From positions 1,178,001-1,242,000 of the forward strand of contig JAQFVV010000279.1 in the NCBI GenBank assembly GCA_028023455.1: DNA of 64,000 nt. Reading direction: 5' to 3'. The translations under genes and the position numbers were made by a program. The notes beneath the pieces were generated by a model. That model did not search any database and had not been told where the DNA came from. It saw nothing but the letters and a program-made list of their open reading frames with translations. This stretch comes from Epiperipatus broadwayi. Lineage: Eukaryota; Onychophora; Udeonychophora; Euonychophora; Peripatidae. This document shows positions 43,788 to 56,589 of this stretch, piece by piece. Each line of letters starts with the position of its first letter. Positions within the stretch are counted from its first letter, which is position 1.

Positions 43788-45529
43788 TATTGTAAAACAT
43801 ACATGTATATGTGTACATATTACGACTTAAAATTTAAAAGAAAGAAAAAAATAAACATTTAAAAAAAATAAAAGTGACGTTAATTTATTAGGTAAAAATG
43901 AAAATATATTTTTACTTTTATAAAATCAAGAGGCAGGTGTAGAATCGATTAACATGTAGGAATTTATTTTAAATTTCATATTTAAAAGAAACCTTATCTT
44001 CTTTCGTTTAACTAAATAGAAATTTCAATGAATTATATAAAAAATTATAAATTATAAATGTAACTGTAAAAGTAACTATAAAGTTACTTTTGAAGGACTT
44101 TCATGTATGAATACTAACTAAAAGTAATTAGCAATCGAATTAAAGATCTCTAATAGGTGTAAACTATCTGACCACATGAAATTTAATAAAAGTGGGTATT
44201 TCCAATTGATTAGATAGTAATTTGATCAAAATTTTAATTAATTTTTTTTTGAAGAAAAAATTAATTAATTAAAAAAAATGAAAATTAATTAATAATGCAG
44301 TCAGGCAAATAATGGATTACTAAGATATATAAGCTACCAATTTTCTCTTCTTTGTTCTTCATTTTTATTCTCATTTTGATTTTTATTCTTATAACAAGTT
44401 TTACTGTAAAAAGTATATAAAATTTGCTGAGTTTTGCTATTAGTTAAATTAGTAATGTACCATCAGTTATTTATTCTGTTGCTGGATTGCTATACCAAGT
44501 TTATGGTCATCAATTAAATATATATAACAATATTCTTAGCCATTTAAAAATTACCATGACTTGACAAACCATCACAGGACTGTTCATTCGAGTTTAACCA
44601 TATGCTTTCTTAAACATCTGATGTCTGATATGTAGTAAAGACTTCTGTCAACAATTGCTGCAATCTATGTCTATTAATATAAATGTATTATCCCACAATA
44701 CCCAGATATGTGTCAATGCAGACTAGATAAGCATCACCCTCCAAAAAAACAGGAGTGCCACTAGTGAATTTCATTACCTTTGAGGAATAGAGGAGTGATC
44801 AATCCAGAAATAAAACTACAAAAATTAAAACTTAAGTAAATGTAAATCGGTAATCCAATGTCTACACCAAACTAATATTCTTTGAAATTTTGTAATTAGG
44901 CAAATTGGGTTGGTTACCCTTACTTTGTATATATACTAATTCTTAACAAAGAAAGCCATAACATGTTGTTTACATTTGTTGTGTGTGCTTATAATAAATA
45001 TATTATTTTACTTTGTCAATATGGCTTTGTTTTCTCTATCTTCATACCTCATCATATAATATTTTAATTAACTTATAATAATATTAAGCAAATTTAAAGT
45101 TAATTATATATGTGTGTTATAAATATGCTTGTTCTGAAAGTCTGACTAAAACCAGTTTCTTAATCTTTGTGCTAGCTTTGTAGTGTGAAGTGCTGGAAGC
45201 ATTATGAACTTTTTCTTTGAGAATATTTTAATTAGTCTTGGCTATATTGTGCCAAAGAGTCATCCAATTCAATTTAAAATATCCTCAAAAAATTATTTGC
45301 TACCTGGAATTACAGAAGAGTTTAATGGTCTGGAAATGTGACTGTGTGTCACTTATTTATACCTCCTAAGTAGGATTGTTCATATGTATGATAGAGAAAA
45401 GTATTATCCATATTTAATCCCTCTTCTTGATATGATAAAATCCACGGATCACACAAAATATTAATTTTAAAATATCAACTTTAATGTAAATGATATTGTA
45501 TGTTATTGTACTTAGTGGCATTTTTGTTA

Positions 45530-45740
45530 TAAATAGAAATCAAAGGGAATGCTTGTAAATGTGGGTACCTAGAATACCCATTTTAAATATTTTCGTTATA
45601 AATAGGCATCCAACATGGGTTTCTGAAACGCACATTAAAAATGTCATTATTATAATACTTTAGTGTTCAACATGAGTGCCTACTCATTCCATTATAAATA
45701 TCACTCCAACATGTGCATCCAAATTTTTTGCTTTAACTGT
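45530..45740. repeat. ~57-bp degenerate subrepeats in copy A
   Basis: Successive segments resemble TTATAAATAG[A/G]CATCCAACATG followed by GGTGCCT...CCCATT. The block matches 50215-50520 of copy B, where the subrepeats are clearer. Confidence 0.55.
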
Positions 45741-45948
45741 TGTCCAATGCAACGTCCTGAATTAACAATGTGAATGCCTTAAGAATTCCATTTCCTTTCG
45801 ATGTAATATAAACATTAAAGCAAGTAATAGTTAATTATCAAGATAAAGTAGTAACTATCAAAAAAAAAAATATATCAAAAAATAAAAGTTAAATTAGATG
45901 AGTGATGCAAGAGGGAACAAAATGACCAAAATTAAAATATTACTGGTT

Positions 45949-46066
<118 letters not shown>

Positions 46067-46279
46067 TAAATAGAAACAGTAGATAAAAATATATTAAAGT
46101 GTGAGCAGATATATAAAAATAGATATATAAAAATAGCAATGGTAGAAATCATAAGAAATCAGGTAGAAGATATTATCAAATAAAAAAAGTAAATTAGAAA
46201 GTCATTAACCATCATAATATTATTATTTAAGAATAATAATAAAACAAAATATGGTAAATGCATATTAAAGCACAAATTA

Positions 46280-46930
46280 AAATGGAAGCTCAAGACAAAA
46301 AAAAATAGAAAATGTTTCCAAAAATAAACAACAACAACATCAAACTAAAAAAGGGAAGTGTCAAATAAGTTGAAATCAATGACATTGTAATGATGATAAA
46401 TAAAATACTGAATAACTAAATAATCAACAATATTAAGCAGCTGAAGAAATTTAAAAAACAAACTGAATAACTTATAAATCAACAAAAAAAAGTAGCTGAA
46501 GTAAGTAAAAACCAAACTGGTCAACTTATAAATTAAGAAACAGAAGTGATGAAAATAAAATAGAAAATAAATGACAGAAATAAAAAATTAAAATGACAAG
46601 CTGAAATGCTTGAAGAATTACAGCAGCTAATTAATTCAGGGTACAAGAAATTGAAAGAACACCTTATGATAAAAATCAATGTAAATATAAAGTAGATTGA
46701 AAGACAAATAGAAACAATGTACCAAAAATTAGAGAAATTTTAAGTAGTACAAGGCAAAAAATAGAGTTGTTATAATAGGTAGTAACAGAAAATAAACTAG
46801 AGAATAAAAGAGTAGAAGAAAATATAATAGGATTAATAAATAATTTAGATGGGTGGATGGATAAAATTGAGTTTAGCAGTAGACAAAATGATACACATAA
46901 GAAAACTGGAAAATGTAATATTGTAACTGT
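46280..46930 (+). pseudogene. Degenerate coiled-coil ORF, copy A
   Basis: Fragments in changing frames repeat heptad-like, charged peptides shared with copy B: QAEMLEELQQLINSGYKKLKE near 46600 (copy B has QAEMLEKLQQQIKSGYM), QIETMYQKLEKF near 46700 (copy B QIETTYHELERF), and ENKLENKRV. That the same peptides survive in both diverged copies, despite many stops, suggests decay from one coding ancestor. A long coiled coil is common at the N-terminus of retroelement Gag-like proteins, but nothing here proves that origin. The longer minus-strand open frame at 46676-47083 is the shadow of this region. Confidence 0.35.
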
Positions 46931-49900
46931 GAGCAGGAGATCATGATTATAAGCATCTAGATACAAAATAATAATCCTGAAATTGTAAAATAATTTCTGA
47001 AAATAAGAATCATTCCATGTTTTGTAGGGAAGACCACCACAAAACATATTAGCAGCTTGAAACAATATTTCAGTTTGAAACAATTGTCATAATTTATATC
47101 ACCTGAAATTATCTGCAGGGCACTTTCCTGAAATGATGGGACCTCCTCTTTAATAAATGAACAACATTTTACAAATATAAAAAGGGTCTAATAGCAAGAT
47201 ACTGGAATGAAGAACATTGGGAAAATATTAGGTACCAAGAGTTGCAGCATAAATGTTAATTTGGTGAGCTTTTTATTCCCATCTTCCATGGAAAAACAGC
47301 CAAATTATATACTTTTACAACAAGCCCACTATCTGAACAAAAAGTTATTATGATAGTGTGGTACAATTCACTGAAAAAATACATTTGAACAGATTCCCAA
47401 ATTACTGCATGATTTTGATAGCAACAGATTTAGTTACAAAGTCAAAAATAATGGAATTAAACTCCAACTAAAACAGCCAACAATAAATATCATAAAAATT
47501 TACTTTAGGACAAATTCCTGGAGGAGATTGAGAAAGAGATGTTTTTTTGTTTTTTTTTTTCCAGTAGACCTCAGAGAACAAAAATTTCCATGCAAGGTGG
47601 AAGTGATTCAGATTTCCCTCATATAAAACAGTATTAGAATCCAAGAAGTAATTTAAAATACCCCTGCATAAGTGACTTCTTCAGAAAATATTATAAAAAG
47701 AACCACTTGATTAAAGCTAAATTATGTTTTAAAAATACAAATGTTTTCTAATGGAAAAAAAATTCTTTGCATTTTCATCCAAAAAGCTTTTTTAAAAAAA
47801 TAAATGTAACTAATAAATATATATCTAAATCAGATTACAATGTACAAGAGTTTTAGAGAAACCCATCTTATAATGATTTATACATATCAAAGCATTTCAA
47901 AATAAATAGAAAAAAACACACATCCAAAAGAAAAAAATAAAGAAAATAATCATAAATATTATATCTTAATTGAAATAATACAAGTTATGTCATTTATTTT
48001 AGTACATGTCAAATGATGAATAAGGAAATTATAGATCAAGATAAATGTGCATTTATTGGTGCATGTAAAAATTCCAACATTTATTTTTGCCTTTAGTTAA
48101 GCTGTTTTTTTCATGAAAAATTGATGCGAAGATGGGTCTGTGCATCAAGTTTATTTATAATGATGATGCACCCGTAAAGAATGTCTTGAAATAATTAAAC
48201 TATATCTGGAAACAAAATTTTCAGCACATTAATAAGTAAAAATATTGTAAGCTGAATTCACAGTTTTCAAATACCGGTTTTTTAAATGCATTGCATAAAA
48301 TTTGACCTATGCTGTAGTTATGACATCCTTAAAAAAATTAAAGATGATTTAAGCAATACAGAATTGAATTCTTATGTTGGATACCTCTCTGTCGACTTGC
48401 TCTTTGAAAATGTTACTCATTATGATACATGTCTTCAAGGAAATATGATTTTTCTAGTTTAAAAATACAAAAGTAAAGAATTAAAATGGGCAATACCTAA
48501 AGCTAAAAAAAAATTCTGCAGTTTTACTCCTAAACTGAGAAGAAATTAATGTGACATATACGGATATATGTGTGCCTAAAAATACTTAAAAAAGTTAGAA
48601 AGAAAAAAAAATTTGAAAAATAAAAAATAAAAAAAGACAGTTAATTTATTACATAAATATGAAAATATATTTTTTTTCTTTTATAAAATCAAAAGGCAAG
48701 GTTAAAAGCTATTAAAATGTAGAAATTTATCTTAAATATAACTTTCAAAAGAACTCTTATCTGTTCTCTTTTAACTAAAAAGAAAATTCCAATGGATTAT
48801 AAAAAAAAAAAAAAAAGAAACAAAAGAATAAATTATAAAAGTAACTGTCAAAGTAACTTAACTGCAAAGTTACTTTTGAAAGAATTATGCATATAAATAA
48901 TAAATGAAACTAAGTAGTTGACAATCTAATTAACGACCTCAAATTTGTGCAATTTATCTAATCAGATGAAAATTATTAAAAGTGGGTATTTCCAACTGAT
49001 TAGATAATAAATTGATCAAAATTGTAATTATATTTTTTTGATAAGAAAATTAACTAATTAAAAAAATGGAAAAATAATTAATAATGCAATTATGCAGACA
49101 ACAGATTACATAGGTATATAAAGCACCAATTTTCTGTTATGTGCTGCTCATTTGATTTTCATTCAGTTAAATCAATAATGCATCATCAATTATTTATTCT
49201 ATTGCTGGTTTGCTATATCAAGTTCACAGTCAACAATCAAATATATAGCAATATTTTCAGACATTTAAAAATTACCATGCACTGATAAACCACCAAGGGG
49301 TGTTTATTCATGTGTCACCATCATCATTCTTCAACGTCTGATGCCTGACATGTAGTAAAGACCTTTCCATTACTGTTAATATTAATATATTTGCCAACAA
49401 CAACAAGATTAACACAGACTAGATAATCATCAGCCATAAAAAGAAGATACAAGTGTCATTAGTGAACTCAATTACCATTGACAAAGAGAAGAGTGATCGC
49501 TCCAGAAAAGAAGCTACAAAAATAAAATAAAAAACATGTGTAAATATAAATCTAAAATACAATATCAAGACAAACTGATATTCTTTGAAACGTTGTATTC
49601 AAGCACAATATGCTTATTTAATCTTACTCTAGAAATATACTAATCCTTAACATAAAATGCCATAATATGTTAATGTGCTTTTTTAGTTGTGTGTAAATAA
49701 ACATGTTATTTTAATTTGTCATCATGGCTTAGTTGTTTTTTCCATACCTCACCATATAATATTTTAATTAGCATGCAATAGAATTACAGAAATTTAATAT
49801 TAATTGTATATGTGTATTATAAACATACTTGTTCTGATAGTCTGATTGAAACCATTTTTTTTACTCTTTATGCTAACCTAATAGTATCAAATTCTGGCAA

Positions 49901-50214
49901 TATGTTGAAGTCATCTTTTGAGGATATTTTAATCACTCTTGGTTAGATGGTGCCTGGTAATCATCCCATTCAAATAAAAATATCCCCAGAAGAACTGTTT
50001 GCTTATGCAGTTATAGAGGGTTTTAATGGTCTGAAAATGTGACCATGGATCATATATTTATACCCCTTCAGTCTGCCTGTTAGAATGGATAGTAGGGAGA
50101 AATATTATCAATATTTACTTCCTCTGTTGAAATAACAAAATCCACTGTCTGCATAAAATATTTATTAATTCAGAAATGTCTATTTGATGTAAACAATATA
50201 CTAAGTTATTGTAA

Positions 50215-50520
50215 TTAGATACATTTTTATTATAAATAACATCTAATGTAGATATCTATAATGCCCATCATAAATGCCATTTATGATATAAATAGCACCT
50301 AATATGGGTGCATAAAATGGCCATTATAAATATCATTTTTGTTTTAAATAGTGCTCAACCCAAATGCCTGAAATATCCATTATAAATGTCAGTTGTTTTT
50401 TTTTTTTTATAAATAGCATTCAATGTGGCCAATATAATATAATTATTGTTATAAATTGTGTCTGACATGATTGCCTAATGTTTCCATCATAAATATTACT
50501 GCAACATGGGGGCCTTTAAA
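50215..50520. repeat. ~57-bp degenerate subrepeats in copy B
   Basis: At least five successive segments follow the pattern TATAAATAG, then CA[C/T]CTAATATGGG, then TGC...AATGGCCATTATAAAT, with frequent substitutions. Non-coding. Confidence 0.6.
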
Positions 50521-51029
50521 TTTAATTATAAATGTTTACTAATGTAAGTACATGAATTAACAAGGTGAGTTGTGCAATGTATTCCATTTTTGACATTGAA
50601 TGTAAAGTTACATGCAAGTAATTAGTTAACTACCATTATTAAGTGACATCTATCAGAATAAAATAAAATAATCGTAATAAAATAAAAGTTAAAATTGGTG
50701 AAAGATGTGAGAGGGGATATAGTCACCAAAATTAAAATGTTATTTGTTAAGCAAATATTATAAATAAATATATACTAAGTAAAAACAGCAGATAATATCA
50801 ATATTAAAATATGGTTAGATATATAAAAATAGATATATAAAACAGCAATGACAGGAATCATAAGTAATCAGGTAAATGAGTTTAGAAGTGCATGTTATGG
50901 GAAATAAATAGTGAACACACCTATCAAATAAGAAAATTAATTAGAAAATAATTAACTATATTAATATTAATATTCAAAAGGAATAATTAAATTAAATAAA
51001 GTAAATTCATACTAGTGCACAATTGAAAA

Positions 51030-51600
51030 TGGAATCTCAAGACAAAAAATTAGAAAATTTTCTGACCAAAGAACAATATCAAATCAAAAAAGAGAACTGT
51101 CAAATAGGTTAGAACTCAGTGATATTGTGATGGTGGTAACTAAAATGTTTAAAACATAAACTGAAGAACTGAATAACGAAAGAAAATGAATGTCTGAAGA
51201 AAGTAAAATCAAACTGAAGAACTTGTAAATCAACAAATTGAAGCAGCTGAAAAAAAATTAAAAAAAAAACAAAAAACAATATAATGACACAAATAAAAAA
51301 TTAGGAAGTCAAGCTGAAATGCTTGAAAAATTACAGCAGCAAATTAAGTCAGGCTACATGAAATTAAAAAGAAATATATGATAAAAATCAATGGAAATCT
51401 AAAGCAGTTTGAAAGCCAAATTGAAACAACTTACCATGAATTAGAGAGATTTAAATTAGTATATTATGAAGGAATAGAGCTGCTACTGTAGGCAGTAACA
51501 GATAATAAACTGGAGAATAATAGGGTAGTATAAATTATAAGAATTGAAACAAATAATTTAGATAAGAGGATACATAAAATCCAAGTTAATCAGTAGACAA
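51030..51600 (+). pseudogene. Degenerate coiled-coil ORF, copy B
   Basis: It opens with MESQDKKLENFLTKEQYQI and continues across frame changes through ELSDIVMVVTKMF, MSEESKIKLKNL, QAEMLEKLQQQIKSGYM, QIETTYHELERFKL and VTDNKLENNRV. Residues are mostly K, E, Q and L in heptad-like order. It pairs with 46280-46930 in copy A. Broken by several stops; no catalytic motif seen and the family is unknown. Confidence 0.38.
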
Positions 51601-52657
51601 AATGATACACATAAGGCAAATGAAAAATTTAATATTAGTAATTGTGCACAGTAGAGAGTGTGAATATAAGCACATGGATACAAAATGATAATCCAGTATC
51701 ATAATGATTTTAAAATCATAATCCAATTTCTGAACTTACATGGAGGCCACTAAAAACATATTAGTAGCTTGAAACAATACTTGATATAAAACAACTTAGT
51801 GAGAAAGTCATGATGGATTTCAGCTGCAGACATTTGCAGAACACTTCACTGGCTTGACTGGATTCAATGTTTAATAAACCAACAACTTCTTACAAGTACA
51901 AAAAATCCCTATGGGCTAGCATCCAGAGCAAAGAGTGTCAGTAAAATATTAGAGACCCAATATCACAGGATAAATGTTGATCTGGTAAGCCTTTCACTTC
52001 TTTCTTATAATGACAAATATCCAAATTATGTTCTTTAACAGGTATCTGAACAAGAGATTATTAGGACAGTGTGGCACAATTTCCCTTATAATTTATAACA
52101 ATTGCTTATCAAGACAGAAAAAAAGACAGTTGAGAAGCTTGCTGAATTATAGAGTGCTTTTGATAGCATTCAACTTATCTTAAGACCAAAAATCAGGGAC
52201 TTAATCCCCAACCAAAAAGCCAACAATAAAAGCTATGAAATTTTGTTATCAGACCAATTTTTGGAGGGAATCTAGAAAAAGTGATATTCCAGTAGCCCTC
52301 ATAGAATGAAAAGATTCAGGTGAACTTGAAGTGACTTGGATTTTGCTTATGTGACACAGTATTACAACCCTAGGGGTGATTTATACTACCTCTCTCTGAG
52401 TGGGTATTCCAGAAAATATTGTGAAAAGAACAATCTGATGAAAGCTAAATTATCAATCATATAGTCCCACAGGATTGATTTAGAAATTATAACCTTAATT
52501 ACATAATATTAAAATGAGTTAAAAAAAACAAAACATTAAAATAATTTAAAAATAAAAATATTTTCTAATGAAAAAAAGTGTTTGTATTTGCATAAAAATA
52601 AGCTTTTTAAAAAGAAAGTGCATTTAATTAGTTATTATTATAATCATAATCAGATTA

Positions 52658-53072
52658 AACCACTAAACATCACATGATAACTATTTCTTATGTTATCATA
52701 TTAATGTTATTAAAATAGGCAAGACTTTCCATACAGTAGTGCCACTCAGTGCCAACCAGAATAATCAATGGATGCCAGAAGGATTGTGCATAAAGTTCCT
52801 ATCTAGTCCTATTCATCGAATATCCCCAGATTAGTTTCTGGATTGTGGCATTTGTCAGTGAGGAGCTTTGGATCTGATGTGCAGTGCTCTGAGATCCAAT
52901 GCTCCTCACTAACAAAGGCCACAAGCCAGAAACTAGTCTGGGGATATTGGATGAGTAGGCATTAGATAAGGATTTTATACACAAGCCTTTTGGCATCCAT
53001 TGATTACTGCAGTTGGAACTGAGTGGCACTACTATATGGAGAGTTTTGCCTGTTTTAATTACAATCAGATTA
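52658..53072. mobile_element. Foldback element inserted in copy B, with direct flanks
   Basis: The inverted repeat 52711-53057 has arms TAAAATAGGCAAGACTTTCC and, in complement, GGAGAGTTTTGCCTGTTTTA. These continue inward through AGTGCCACTCAGT, TGGATGCC and ATATCCCCAGA...AGTTTCTGG. The 10-bp AATCAGATTA occurs on both sides (52648-52657 and 53063-53072), whereas copy A has it once at the matching site, so it behaves like a target-site duplication. A small hairpin TGATAAC...GTTATCA lies at 52676-52699. The 117-codon minus frame across it is an artefact of the repeat. Confidence 0.7.
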
Positions 53073-53730
53073 ATAACATACATGAGTTTGTGACTCTGTG
53101 ATTTAAACACAGCAAAATATGTCAAAATAAATAGAAAAAAAATCATATTCAAAATAAAAGAAAACTAATAATAATAAATATTAGTTACTAATGGAAGTAA
53201 TCCAAATTATGTAATTTATTTAGACATGTTGAGCAATGTGTAAAAATATTATAGATTTAGGTATGTGTGCATATATTGATGTATGTAAGAATTCCCAATT
53301 GAATTTTGTCTTTGGTTATGCTATTCATTCATGAGACATTGATCTGCAGATGAGTATGTGCATAAAGTTTGTTTATAATGATGATGCATCAGTAAAAAAG
53401 TCTTGGAATCATTAATAGTGCAAAATTATCAGCAAGGTAATAAGAAAAAAATATTGTATTCTGAATATGCAGTAGAGATAGACCTGCTATCATAGATTAA
53501 AAATCCCTGGTTTTCAACTGCATTGTACTAAATTTGGTGCATGCTGTAGTCATTATTTCTACAAGAAAAAAAATATGATTCAATCAGCACAGAATCAATA
53601 TGTGTGTTCATTTAAATTCTTATGATGTATACCTCTCTGTGGACATGCTCATCAAAAATCTCACTCATTATGTTTTATGTGTGCATAGAATAACTTACAA
53701 AAAATAAAAGTTAGAATGAAAAAAATTCAA

Positions 53731-54455
53731 ATATACATTTTTAAAAAATAAAAAAGACATTTAATTTATTAGATAAAAATGGAAATATATTTTTAGTTTT
53801 ATAAAATCAAAATGCATGGATTACACATATTAAAATGTAGGAATTTATTTCAAATATATTTAAGAGAACATTTATCTGCTCTCTTTTAAAGAAAGAAAAT
53901 TAAATAGATTATTTAAAAATAAATAAATTATAAATGTAACTGTCAAAAAAACTATAAAGTTACTTTTAAAAGAAATTAGGTTTATAAACAATAAATAAAT
54001 CTATGTAATGAGAAATATAATTAAAGATCTCTACTTTGTATAATTATCTAGTCAGATGAAAATTATGAAAATGTGGATATTTCCAACTAATTAGATAATA
54101 AATTGATCAAAATTGAAATTAAAAATTTTTGGAGAGAAAATTAAATAATTAAAAAAAGTGAAAGATTAATTAGTAATGCAATTATGCAGACAATGGGTGA
54201 CAAAGGTATATAAGCTACCAATTTTTTTATGATTGATGCTGACTCTCATTTTCATTCTCATTCTGATTATTATTCTTCTGCCAAGTTTTACTATGAAAGA
54301 TATATATAATTTGCTGAGTTTTGTTGTCAGTTAAGTCAGAAGTGCATGATAAATTAATTGTTCTGCTGCCGATTGCTAAACTAACTTCACAAATTTCAAT
54401 CTGAAATGTATAACAATATTCTTGGACATTTAAAAATTACCATGCACTGTTAAAC
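53731..54455 (+). repeat. Tandem repeat copy C, direct 5' part
   Basis: About 700 bases match the start of copies A and B (AAAGACATTTAATTTATTAG, then ATGTGGATATTTCCAACTAA, then GACATTTAAAAATTACCATGCACTG). The match ends abruptly near 54455. Confidence 0.75.
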
Positions 54456-54870
54456 ATTGGTAATATTTTCACCTACAATCCATACCAACAGTCAGATTGA
54501 AGTGGTATAAATATATGATCTACAGTCACATTTCCAGATCATTGAACATTTCTATAACTGTAGAAAGCAAACAGTTCTTCTGGTGATATTTTGATTTGAA
54601 TGGGATCTTTCTTCAGGTGCAAAATAAAAGTTTAAAATGATTCCAGAAATTGATTTTACTAAGCTAGTTCAAATAGTAAAAAAAACTGGTTTCAATCAGA
54701 TTATCAGAGCAAATGTAATTAACTTGAAATTTATTTAATAGTATTAAATGTTAATTAAAATATTATATGGTGTTATATGAAGGAAAAAATTAGGCCATAT
54801 TGACAAATTAAAATAACATGTTTATTTTCACACACATAAACAAAATAACATTAACATACTAATCAAATAA
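54456..54870 (-). repeat. Tandem repeat copy C, inverted part
   Basis: Reverse complement of copy B about 49670-50121. For example GTTCTTCTGGTGATATTTTG here is the complement of a CAAA..ATATCCCCAGAAGAAC stretch near 49985, and AATTAAAATATTATATGGTG matches the complement near 49755. Confidence 0.75.
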
Positions 54871-55540
54871 AAATAGAATAAATTATACAAGAATTAGTGT
54901 ATTTCTAGAATAAGTGTAAACAACCCAATTGCACTTAATTTCAAAATTTCAATATATATATATTGAAACAGACAGATCGAAGAATCGATCTTAGTTTCAT
55001 GGTTGTCATTTAAGAACGGTAATTCTAAACCACTATTTACCCGCAATGAGACTTTTTCTATTCCAAGCCACATAAATTTTAAGTTATTTATTTTGTGTTT
55101 GTTTAAAAAGAATTTAATGTAAAGAGTATGAGTATAAATGTCACAAATCATGATAAATAATATTCGTGTGTGTGTGGTTTGTGGATTTATATTAGCTCAA
55201 TTTAAAAGTTTCAATTGCGGGTATATTTTCTTTAAATTTTAATTTTGCAAATTATACAAAGTCATTTAAAAATGCTGATCAAAAGTCACATTCCTTTGAT
55301 CAGTATTTTTAATCAAAATCTTACTTGTACAAAATGTATAGGATAATTAATTTGTACTTTGATGAATTAACATAATGAATGTATATTTTTGTATTCACGA
55401 ATTCCGATGTAATTGTTTTGTCAATTTAGAATCATGTATTAAATTTAAAAATAAATGAAAACCGAACAATGGAAATGAGAAACGTAGAAATCTTATCAAG
55501 AAAGGCAAATGCTATTGTATAGTCAAAATTAGATATTGCT
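54871..55540. other. AT-rich stretch, nothing recognised
   Basis: An 85-codon minus frame (54894-55151) starting MICDIYTHTLYIKFFLNKHK has an ordinary composition in its second half (LGIEKVSLRVNSGLELPFL), but no family is recognised and chance cannot be excluded. Confidence 0.35.
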
Positions 55541-55940
55541 GGAGGCCAGGAAATCAAAGGAGGCGGAGTCATGAACAAAAACTAGGCAGAAAGGTCAACC
55601 GTGGCCATCTTGAAAATATAGGATAGACACTCTAACTTTTGACTTGGCTGTGCTTAGATCGTCTCAAGCTACAGCAAAGTAGTTGTTCCAGAGAAATCAC
55701 TTCAACCGTTATTAAGAAGTTGCCCGGTAAACTGCAATCATGATGGGCTAAGTCCAAGAAGCTGATCCCTGTTCTGCCAATTTAAATCTTTCATACCGCT
55801 GATCTGTAATGTTTTCCGTGCTTCCAGTCTTCCAAATTCCAACATTTAAATTAACCATGCCTTTCTAAGAAATTCAAAATGCGCGCCTACGTTCTTCATA
55901 CATATCACCGCAAGAAGAAAAGCCGGACGAAGAAAGAATG
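55541..55940 (+). other. GC-enriched island, possible 5' UTR and first coding exon
   Basis: Base composition rises sharply from about 55541 (GGAGGCCAGG, GGAGGCGGAGTC, GTGGCCATCTTG), with several CpGs. An ATG at 55879 opens MRAYVLHTYHRKKKSRTKKE, a basic peptide, and is followed after TG by GTAACTTTTG, a plausible splice donor at 55940|55941. This would be a 62-base first coding exon ending in phase 2. No known protein is recognised from 20 residues and no partner exon was confirmed. An alternative is a GC-richer transposon fragment. Confidence 0.3.
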
Positions 55941-56589
55941 GTAACTTTTGTTACATGAACTTTTTAACTTTCCTCTCAGTAATAATTTTATATTTAATCT
56001 GTTAATCAAAGTAATTGCATGTAAATTTCTTGCTTTCCATTTGAAAATGTTACACTAAAACCTGTCAGTAAATTTCTTCTCTAATATTTCTGTGCTCCCG
56101 TCTTTAGATGATAATTCTTAATATTTGTGCCTACTAATAACCCATTTGTGAATACATTTATATTTTACTATTACTTATTTTACAAACAAAACGATGCCAA
56201 TAATAATATTTCTCAACTCTAATTAAAGTCAGTAAAGTTTATCTCATAATATTTATTATACTCAGTTTAAAAGTAATTTTCTTTTATCGAACTAAAAATT
56301 GTTTCATTTATGTTGAGTTGAGAAATATTCAAATATTTTGTTGTTTCTTTTACTTCGTTATAATATTTTAATCTATACTCCAAATCTCAATACTTAAAAT
56401 AGTCTAAAATTTTATTATAACTTTTTTATATATTATTACGGAGTAAGAATAATAAGTGAATATTTTTGCTATTATTACCTTCCGAACAATCTGGGGAGTT
56501 ATGGGTTTCAGAGTGAAATTAATTAATTATTACTTTTGCGATCGTTTGATTTCGCCATGTTTTATTGAATAGTTATATCGGACTGTTGC

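Larger units (their letters stand above)
48601..53730 (+). repeat. 5.1-kb tandem repeat, copy B
   Basis: Second unit of the array. It starts at the same place as copy A (AAAGACAGTTAATTTATTA near 48637; copy A AAAGTGACGTTAATTTATTA near 43870) and ends where copy C begins. It is longer than copy A, mainly because of the insertion at 52658-53072. It contains the subrepeat block (50215-50520) and the degenerate coiled-coil ORF (about 51030-51600). Confidence 0.8.

Noticed and set aside
46676-47083. 135-codon hydrophobic minus-strand open frame
   Set aside because: It is antisense to the degenerate coiled-coil ORF of repeat copy A and is not conserved as an open frame in copy B; its hydrophobicity is what antisense of a Lys/Glu/Gln-rich sequence gives.
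52799-53152. 117-codon minus-strand open frame
   Set aside because: It lies across the foldback insertion in copy B, covers both arms of the inverted repeat, and has no recognisable domain.
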